Source: an uncultured Prevotellaceae bacterium
GTDB taxonomy: Bacteria > Bacteroidota > Bacteroidia > Bacteroidales > Bacteroidaceae
Assembly: GCA_946407895.1 (NCBI GenBank)
Contig: CAMJQA010000025.1
Span: 1 to 43,168, forward strand
Length of the DNA stretch: 43,168 bases
Direction of reading: 5' to 3'
Notes under the pieces: model-generated
What the model was told of the DNA's origin: nothing
What the model saw: the letters and a program-made list of their open reading frames with translations, nothing else
Databases searched by the model: none
In this document: one piece after another, positions 38,160 to 43,168 of the stretch
Position numbering within the stretch: the stretch's first letter is position 1
How the letters are laid out: the number at the start of each line of letters is the position of its first letter
Translations under genes and position numbers: made by a program

Positions 38160-38264
38160 GATTGCGGGGCCGCGGACCCGTTCAGAATATCTTCATAGTT
38201 TCGATTGCGGGGCCGCGGACCCGCTTTCACTTCTCGGCAAAGGGATACGGGGGCCGCGGATGCG
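38160..38264. repeat. GC-rich dyad repeat, three copies
   Basis: A 21-base unit with core GCGGGGCCGCGGACCCG begins at 38160 and is repeated exactly at 38203. A degenerate form (ACGGGGGCCGCGGATGCG) begins at 38244. Each is a near-palindrome around CCGCGG. Spacings are 43 and 41 bp, about twice 21. Confidence 0.8.
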
Positions 38265-38327
38265 TTGGTTTTTCGTGGGATTCGTGTTCGAAAAAGTATT
38301 TCATAAACTTCAGTCAGATAATAAAAA

Positions 38328-38353
38328 GAAAGCGAGGCCGCGGCCTCGCTTTC
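38328..38353. terminator. 26-base perfect palindrome, likely rha terminator
   Basis: GAAAGCGAGGCCG (38328-38340) is followed directly by its exact reverse complement. An A run precedes it (38323-38327), and a pyrimidine-rich CTCGTTT follows, so it could terminate in either direction, better on the minus strand. It is the only strong stem after rhaD. Confidence 0.6.
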
Positions 38354-38474
38354 CTCGTTTATTCCATGCCGTCGCCGGCGTCGATATCCGTTCCTCCGCC
38401 GCCGACGGAGCCTTCACCCGAGCTGCTGCCCTGCTGCGGAAAGTTTTTTTGCTGAAGATATATGATATAAATAT

Positions 38475-38767
38475 GCCGATTCGTTTTGTTTATCGCCCGC
38501 TTATCCGTACCTTTGAGCTTCGCTCGAATGTACTTGCGCTCGGATAAACAAATAAAACTATGATTTATTTTGTTTATCGCTCGCTTATTCGTACCTTTGA
38601 GCTTCGCTCGAATGTACTTGCGCTCGGATAGACAAATAAAACTATGATTTATTTTGTTTATCGCTCGCTTATTCGTACCTTTGAGCTTCGCTCGAATGTA
38701 CTTGCGCTCGGATAGACAAATAAAACTATGATTTATTTTGTTTATCGCTCGCTTATTCGTACCTTTG
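38475..38767. repeat. 84-bp tandem repeat with a promoter in each copy
   Basis: Copies start at 38475 (diverged), 38559 and 38643 (84 bp each, nearly identical), with a partial copy at 38727-38767. Each contains TTTG, 19 bp (18-19 in copy 1), TACCTTTG, an exact Bacteroidetes promoter. -7 elements are at 38508, 38592, 38676 and 38760. The rest of the unit has the small hairpin GAGC-TTC-GCTC and TTGCGCTCGGATA. The array stops at the last base of the fourth -7 element. Confidence 0.9.
38737..38767 (+). promoter_or_regulatory. Gene-proximal promoter of the 84-bp array
   Basis: TTTG (38737-38740), 19 bp, TACCTTTG (38760-38767). It is the last of four promoter copies and the one nearest the phosphatidyltransferase gene, whose ATG lies 65 bases downstream. 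Confidence 0.75.
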
Positions 38768-38832
38768 CACATCGAAATGACGCGCTGGCCGCCCGCAACG
38801 CTGTTGGGCGGGCTCCGCATGACGGATTTGGA

Positions 38833-39846
38833 ATGAGTTTGAAGGAAAAGGTGCTGAGCACCATGAAATCGAGGGACACGGAGAGCGACTTCGAGCTCTA
38901 CGTGACGCGAACGCCGGGCTACCTGTGGGCTTTGCTCTTCCGGCGGATGCATGTGCACCCCATTGCCGTTACGCTGCTCAGCACCGCGCTGGGGGCTGCA
39001 GCCGGATACTTTTTCTGGTCGGAAAGCCTGGGGAAGAACCTCATAGGCATGTTGCTGCTCGTCTGGGCCAACTGGTATGACTGCGCCGACGGTCAGCTGG
39101 CCCGCATGACGGGGCAGAAGACGCTCATCGGCCGCATACTGGACGGCTTTGCCGGCGACGTGTGGTTCTTCAGCATCTACCTCTTCATCACCCTGCGCCT
39201 GACGCCGCAATGGGACTTCTGGATATGGTTCTTTTGCGCCTGGGCCGGCTTCCGCTGCCATGCAAGGCAGTGCGCCATTGCGGACTATTACAGGAATGTG
39301 CACCTATGGTTCCTGCCGGACGTGGAGGGCGAGCTTAACACGAGCGAGGCCGAGCTGCGGGAGTACCGCGGGCTGAGGTGGCGCAGCAGGGAGTGGTTCC
39401 ACAAGCTCTACCTCTTCTTCTACATCAGCTACACGAGGGGGCAGGAGGCGCAGTGCCCAATATTCCAGCGTTTCTTCAGGCGGCTGACTGCCCGGTACGG
39501 GAAGGACGTGCCTATGGAGCTGCGCCTGCGCTTCAGGGAGAAGAGCCTGCCGCTGATGAAGTACACGAACATACTGACCTTCGACACCCGCGTGGGGGTG
39601 CTCTTCCTGTCGCTCATCCTGGGCGAGCCCTGGCTGTATCCTCTCTTCGAGGCCACGGTCCTTGAGGCCCTCCGCTTCTATATGATCAGGCGCCACGAGA
39701 CTTTCAGCCAGGAGTTTGACGCTGAGCTGGCAGAGCCCGGAGCCCGGAACCTGGAACCTGCAACTTCCAGCCTTCAGCCCGGAGCCCGGAACCTGGAACC
39801 TGCAGCATCCAGCCTTCAGCCGGGAGCCCGGAACGTTACACCTTGA
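38833..39846 (+). CDS. CDP-alcohol phosphatidyltransferase family protein
   Basis: An integral membrane enzyme that transfers a phosphoalcohol from a CDP-alcohol to an acceptor. In the 337-residue product, D83-x2-D86-G-x2-A-R91-x8-G100-x3-D104 matches the family signature, but the last Asp is D109, one residue further than the usual D-x3-D. Several transmembrane helices follow, then a soluble region (about 175-305). The final ~37 residues are a low-complexity tail in a 14-residue repeat (EPGARNLEPA...) encoded by a 7-bp DNA repeat. The ATG at 38833 is preferred over one inside the promoter array. The stop overlaps the next gene. Confidence 0.85.
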   Translation: MSLKEKVLSTMKSRDTESDFELYVTRTPGYLWALLFRRMHVHPIAVTLLSTALGAAAGYFFWSESLGKNLIGMLLLVWANWYDCADGQLARMTGQKTLIGRILDGFAGDVWFFSIYLFITLRLTPQWDFWIWFFCAWAGFRCHARQCAIADYYRNVHLWFLPDVEGELNTSEAELREYRGLRWRSREWFHKLYLFFYISYTRGQEAQCPIFQRFFRRLTARYGKDVPMELRLRFREKSLPLMKYTNILTFDTRVGVLFLSLILGEPWLYPLFEATVLEALRFYMIRRHETFSQEFDAELAEPGARNLEPATSSLQPGARNLEPAASSLQPGARNVTP

Positions 39847-39880
39847 ACCTTGAACCTTCAACTTTGAACTTTAAACATCA
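39739..39880. repeat. Degenerate heptanucleotide repeat tract
   Basis: About twenty 7-base units of the type AACCTGG / AACCTGC / AGCCTTC / AACCTTG / AACTTTG run in phase. They also form a 42-bp higher-order repeat (six heptads) in the first part. The tract encodes the C-terminal tail of the phosphatidyltransferase, crosses its stop codon and continues into the start region of the next gene. Confidence 0.85.
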
Positions 39881-40625
39881 TCCCGCCTTGAACCCTTTGA
39901 ATCCTGAACAGCCCCATACGATTGCCCTGCTATTGGCAGGTGGCCTGGGAAGCCGGGTGAGCGCCCAATGCCCCAAGCAATACATTGAGATTGACGGTGA
40001 GCCCGTCATACTGCGTACGATGCGCGCGTTTCAGCAGCATCCCGACGTTACCGACATATATGTGGTCTGCTCGCCGCGCTGGAGCGACTATGTGGTGCAC
40101 CAGGCGCTGCGCCACGGCGTGAGCAAGTTCCGCAACACGCTGGTATCGGGGCCCACCGCCTTCCAGAGCATCCGCCTGGGCATAGAGGGCCTGCTGCGTG
40201 CTTGCGGCGACGGCCTTGAGGACGACCCCATAGTGCTCGTACACGACGCGGTGCGACCTCTCATCAGCTACGAGGTCATCAGCCGCAACATTCAGACGTG
40301 CCTGCTGAAGGGAAATGCCATCACGGCCATCCGGAGCAACGAGGCCTACATGGTGACTGAGGACGGGTGCTCCTCGAACGACTATATCCGGCGCGAGGCC
40401 CTGATGCGGGCGCAGACGCCGCACACCTTCCCCCTGTCGGAGCTGCGGCGCATTATGAGCGAAGCCGACCGCAGGGGCATCAGCGACCACCAGTCGCTGT
40501 TCACCCTGTGCAACGAGCTGGGCATCCACCCCCTGTACATTTCCGAGGGCGACCCCATGAACTTTAAGATTACGCAGCCCGGCGACATCAAGATATACCA
40601 GGCGCTGCGCGAAGTGTTTTTCTGA
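39843..40625 (+). CDS. IspD/TarI-family cytidylyltransferase
   Basis: It couples CTP to a sugar-alcohol phosphate. The family includes IspD (methylerythritol-P) and TarI (ribitol-P). Motifs are LLAGGLGSRV and CPKQY for CTP binding, VLVHDAVRPLIS, and a C-terminal GDPMNFKITQPGDIKI. AGG in place of the AAG usual in IspD and the neighbouring phosphatidyltransferase favour a TarI-like role, but IspD cannot be excluded. There is no ATG before the motifs. TTG at 39843 overlaps the previous stop (TTGA), and TTG at 39888 or 39897 is equally possible. A strong terminator follows. Confidence 0.82.
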   Translation: MNLEPSTLNFKHHPALNPLNPEQPHTIALLLAGGLGSRVSAQCPKQYIEIDGEPVILRTMRAFQQHPDVTDIYVVCSPRWSDYVVHQALRHGVSKFRNTLVSGPTAFQSIRLGIEGLLRACGDGLEDDPIVLVHDAVRPLISYEVISRNIQTCLLKGNAITAIRSNEAYMVTEDGCSSNDYIRREALMRAQTPHTFPLSELRRIMSEADRRGISDHQSLFTLCNELGIHPLYISEGDPMNFKITQPGDIKIYQALREVFF

Positions 40626-40647
40626 AGCGGCCTCCCTGCTGCCAGCC

Positions 40648-40710
40648 GGAGACGTTTCCTCGCGCCCCTGGGCCTTTCCGCCCCCGCGAGGAAACGTTTC
40701 CGTTTTTTTT
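40648..40710 (+). terminator. Terminator after cytidylyltransferase gene
   Basis: A 17-bp stem (40648-40664 with 40685-40701, one G.U pair) encloses a C-rich 20-base loop and is followed by eight T. A strong intrinsic terminator. Confidence 0.92.
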
Positions 40711-40773
40711 GCGGCCTCCCCGCCGCCGCTCTCAACCGTTTACTGCCTGAAAAAAGCCTCCCACTCCCTCATA

Positions 40774-40824
40774 CAAAAACGTTTCTGCCGGAAAGGGGCC
40801 TCACCCCTTGCTGACAGAAACGTT
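40774..40824 (-). terminator. Minus-strand terminator after third fasciclin gene
   Basis: AACGTTTCTG (40778-40787) pairs with CAGAAACGTT (40815-40824), with an inner AAGGGG/CCCCTT stem. On the minus strand the hairpin runs into TTTTTG. It converges with the terminator at 40648-40710, and both share an AAACGTTTC core. Confidence 0.82.
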
Positions 40825-40878
40825 CGCTGGCGAAATCCGTCCTTCCGCCCGCTTATATGACTTTGCTGCGCGGCGCGA

Positions 40879-42954
40879 TTACCAGATGTCCTCGGGCGTG
40901 TCGGGGTTGTCGTACACCTCCTTTGGGCAGAACTCCAGGTAGTCGACGAACAATTGCTTCTCGAGGAAGTCCTGCACCGTCTTAAAGCGCAGGTAATACG
41001 TCTCGTCGGGCGACATAGCCTCGCGGACGATGATGCGGCGCGTACTCGTTGCGCTCCTACGGTTGGTCTCCGTGCCGCCCGCGTTTGCCACGATGTACTC
41101 CGGCCCCTTCATGAAGCCGTTATTGCGCATCTTCTTGTCCACCTCGGCATTGTAGTCGTCGTCCTCCGTGTCCTGCTCCCAACCCAGCAGTGCATCCTGT
41201 CCGCCCAGCTGCATGTTCACGGGTATGCCTTGTACCTTGAGCCTGTCCTTGTCGTTTCCCCAGTATATCTGACAGATGCCGCGGGTGCTGCTTACGGTGG
41301 ACACGCCCATCCTTATCTCATAGATGCCGTAGCGAGGAACGGGCGGCAATGTTATCGTGATGTCGTAAAGGCCTTCGGCCAGGACCTCGTCCGCCTGGTA
41401 GTTGGGCCATCCCTGGTCGCGTCCGTTGAGGAGCATGAAGTTGGTCTCCTTCGTATTTACGGTCAGGTTCTCGAAGTACTGCTTGTCAGGGTCGCTCGAG
41501 AAGTAATAGCGCATGAAGTAGCTCATGCAACGCATGTCATTGTTCATAGCCTCGGGCTGCATCTCGAAGGCATCGTACCGAATGCGCTCCCTGGCCAGGT
41601 TGTCGCGGACGCGGCTGGTGTACGCCAGCGGCTTGTCGATAGGGTAGATGATGCCATTGATGAGCCGGATGATTCCGGCCTCCTCATCGGTGCGGATGCG
41701 TATGCCCTCGTTCTCCGGGAGGCACTCGCGCTCGTGGTAGTCACCGTGCCGGCCGTTGTTGAGCCGGGGGAAGCGGTTCAGGCATGGCCCCTCGCTCTCC
41801 TTGCTCTCCCAGATGCGCAGCAGGCGGCGCTTTCCCATCGTAGTATAGTGGGCCCACACGGGTATAGTGGGCGACATGCCGCTCACGCGGTAGTTGTAGC
41901 CCTTCTCATTGTAGTGCAGGGCCAGTTTGTCGACTGGTATGCGCTCGGGCAGCAGGTGATATGTCAGGTAGATGTTGAGCAGGTTACGGGGGTCGCGGTA
42001 ATCGTCGCCCGCGGTGCCCTCGGGGTAGAACTTCTGAGCCTCCACCCACTCCTGCACGTCGTGCATCGTAATGCTGGTGCGCTCCTTGCCCAGCGCGGCC
42101 TCCCAAAACTCGTCGGGCTCGGCGAAAAGCGTAAAGCCGTACTTCCTATGCTCGGGTGCCACGACGTCAACGTTCAGCAGGTTCCAGTGGAACTTCGGGA
42201 AGGCGCCCTGCAGGTAGAGCGTCTCGTACCTCTCGTCGCGTACGGCGCACAGGGTGTCCATCAGCCCGCATGCCTCCACCATACGGGCCACAATACTGAA
42301 ATTACTCTCGGGCTGCGTCGTGAACTGGTGAAGTTTACTGCCCAGCGTCTCGTTACTCGGGCTTACAACGTAGCCCACCTCGTGAACGTAACCGTTCAAC
42401 GTCAGTATGTCGCGGTTCCTTTTCGACAGGGGGCAGATGCCGTCGATTGCGCAGTCGTCGAGGTCGTCGGGGTTGTACGTCACGCTTATCTTACGGTCGG
42501 CCATCGTAGTGATTGCAAACTCTTCGTTGGCACGAGGGAACTCGGCCGTGTAGTATTTGATGTCCTGCGCCGTGCCATCGAGGATGCTGTTGAAAATTAT
42601 AACCTCCCTTATGCTGTCACGGCACCTGTCCGTGGGAAACGCGTCCCAGCTGGCCTCCGGTATGATGCCCTTTATTACGAGCGAGTCCATGTACAGGGCT
42701 ATGGCCTCGTTGCTGGGCGCGAACACTGTGTAGCTGCCGTAGGCGGTCATCAGCTGGTAGACCGTCGATTGGCTGAGGCTGCTGATAGGCTGCTCCTTGA
42801 GCAACCTGACGTACTCGCTGAACTGCTCATGCGCATCCAGGTAGCTTGCCACCGTTCGCGTGGTGAATACATAGCGCTCCGACATGTCGATGTCCTCCTT
42901 GCAGCCCACGAGCATCAGCCCGGCCAGCGCTGCAGTCAAGTATTTTCTCCTCAT
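40879..42954 (-). CDS. Fasciclin-domain lipoprotein, distant third paralog
   Basis: The 691-residue product has the same architecture as the tandem pair at 11491-16100: lipobox LVGC (Cys18), a FAS1-like domain (YTVFAPSNEAI), a second FAS1-like region (FAEPDEFW, YHLLPERIP), and a beta-rich C-terminal module (RYGIYEIRMGVSTV) ending PDTPEDIW. CKEDID after the lipobox is acidic, compatible with surface export signals known in Bacteroidetes. Sequence divergence from the pair is much greater than within the pair. No TTAAC box or clear promoter precedes it; two 42-bp repeats do. Confidence 0.87.
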   Translation of the reverse strand: MRRKYLTAALAGLMLVGCKEDIDMSERYVFTTRTVASYLDAHEQFSEYVRLLKEQPISSLSQSTVYQLMTAYGSYTVFAPSNEAIALYMDSLVIKGIIPEASWDAFPTDRCRDSIREVIIFNSILDGTAQDIKYYTAEFPRANEEFAITTMADRKISVTYNPDDLDDCAIDGICPLSKRNRDILTLNGYVHEVGYVVSPSNETLGSKLHQFTTQPESNFSIVARMVEACGLMDTLCAVRDERYETLYLQGAFPKFHWNLLNVDVVAPEHRKYGFTLFAEPDEFWEAALGKERTSITMHDVQEWVEAQKFYPEGTAGDDYRDPRNLLNIYLTYHLLPERIPVDKLALHYNEKGYNYRVSGMSPTIPVWAHYTTMGKRRLLRIWESKESEGPCLNRFPRLNNGRHGDYHERECLPENEGIRIRTDEEAGIIRLINGIIYPIDKPLAYTSRVRDNLARERIRYDAFEMQPEAMNNDMRCMSYFMRYYFSSDPDKQYFENLTVNTKETNFMLLNGRDQGWPNYQADEVLAEGLYDITITLPPVPRYGIYEIRMGVSTVSSTRGICQIYWGNDKDRLKVQGIPVNMQLGGQDALLGWEQDTEDDDYNAEVDKKMRNNGFMKGPEYIVANAGGTETNRRSATSTRRIIVREAMSPDETYYLRFKTVQDFLEKQLFVDYLEFCPKEVYDNPDTPEDIW

Positions 42955-42960
42955 ATTCTT

Positions 42961-43044
42961 TTTCTTTTTAAAATTAATCGTAATGTTGTTGATGCTTTGC
43001 CCTTACTTTTTAAATTAAATCGTCTTGTTGTTGGTGCTATGCCC
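42961..43044. repeat. Two imperfect 42-bp direct repeats before third fasciclin gene
   Basis: 42961-43002 and 43003-43044 are head-to-tail copies with about eight differences. Both contain CTTTTTAAA, GTTGTTG and TGCCC on the plus strand. They form the AT-rich leader immediately upstream of the minus-strand ATG at 42954. Confidence 0.75.
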
Positions 43045-43107
43045 TTTCTTCGGCCGTGAAGTGCCTTTGCCTAAACGTCAATTCGGCTTCTTGAAGGAAT
43101 TTGTTGC

Positions 43108-43168
43108 TTCCACAAGCTTGTGATTTTATTCCTCGGACCTTTTTGCCTTTCCACAAGCTTGTGATTTT
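43108..43168. repeat. Palindrome-bearing repeat at the window edge
   Basis: The 20-base TTCCACAAGCTTGTGATTTT occurs at 43108-43127 and again at 43149-43168, 41 bp apart, each centred on the perfect palindrome CACAAGCTTGTG. The array may continue past the window. Confidence 0.8.

Larger units (their letters stand above)
38157..38832. other. Repeat-filled intergenic region after rhaD
   Basis: This 676-bp gap between two plus-strand genes contains three GC-rich dyads spaced 43 and 41 bp apart, a 26-base perfect palindrome (terminator-like), and the 84-bp promoter-bearing array. A 65-base leader to the next ATG completes it. The stretch 38354-38474, with CCGCCGCCGACGG-type GC-rich sequence, shows nothing recognisable. 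A minus-strand open frame across the 84-bp array is a by-product of its period. Confidence 0.75.

Noticed and set aside
38359..39303. Minus-strand open frame with a 28-residue repeat (KGTNKRAINKINHS type)
   Set aside because: It is created by the 84-bp period being a multiple of three and runs antisense through the phosphatidyltransferase gene. The plus-strand promoter elements explain the sequence better.

Overview
The window is a chromosomal segment from a Bacteroidales bacterium, most likely Prevotella sensu lato (family level is inference). Evidence: the gene order trnW-secE-nusG-rplK-rplA-rplJ-rplL-rpoB-rpoC, near absence of Shine-Dalgarno sequences, promoters of the Bacteroidetes housekeeping type (TTTG, 19-20 bp, TAnnTTTG), short-signal lipoproteins, a GH92 mannosidase, an OMP_b-brl-type TonB-linked barrel and a rhamnose operon.

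Layout. 1-11337: the 3' half of tRNA-Trp, then the translation/transcription core operon, with a hairpin terminator or attenuator between rplL and rpoB and a strong terminator after rpoC. 11338-16183: two tandem, closely related lipoproteins with fasciclin (FAS1) repeats, each with its own promoter and terminator and a shared upstream box. A third, more distant paralog lies on the minus strand at 40879-42954. 16184-16702: an intergenic block with a 4x21-bp palindromic array followed by an 8x22-bp array. 16703-18685 (minus): an ABC ATPase, membrane subunit and GntR regulator operon. 18940-20960: a CDF cation exporter, convergent with a small operon of a degenerate methyltransferase-like protein and a PduO-type cobalamin adenosyltransferase. 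21063-27803: GH92 alpha-mannosidase, a multi-pass membrane protein (probable DUF6057), a membrane-anchored TolB-like propeller with one CxxCH motif, and nagB. 27804-28214: a convergent intergenic region with a 5x22-bp array. 28215-31262 (minus): a carboxypeptidase-regulatory-domain/TonB-type barrel, divergent from an NhaC-family antiporter. 33157-38156: rhamnose operon rhaB-rhaA-rhaT-rhaD. 38157-38767: several repeat families, including a tandem 84-bp repeat in which every copy carries a consensus promoter. 38833-40625: a CDP-alcohol phosphatidyltransferase and an IspD/TarI-like cytidylyltransferase, joined across a degenerate 7-bp repeat tract.

How genes work together. The first block is the core gene-expression machinery. 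The GH92/nagB region suggests host or yeast glycan (mannose, amino sugar) use, and the rha operon takes L-rhamnose to DHAP plus lactaldehyde. The cytidylyltransferase and phosphatidyltransferase would together activate an alcohol phosphate with CTP and transfer it to an acceptor.

The most unusual feature is that nearly all tandem repeats in the window have periods close to multiples of 21 bp (21, 22, 41-43, 42, 84, and 7-bp units grouping as 42), although their sequences are unrelated. Several have dyad-symmetric cores. I could not run alignments, folding or database searches. Family assignments rest on recognised motifs, and no identity percentages are given.
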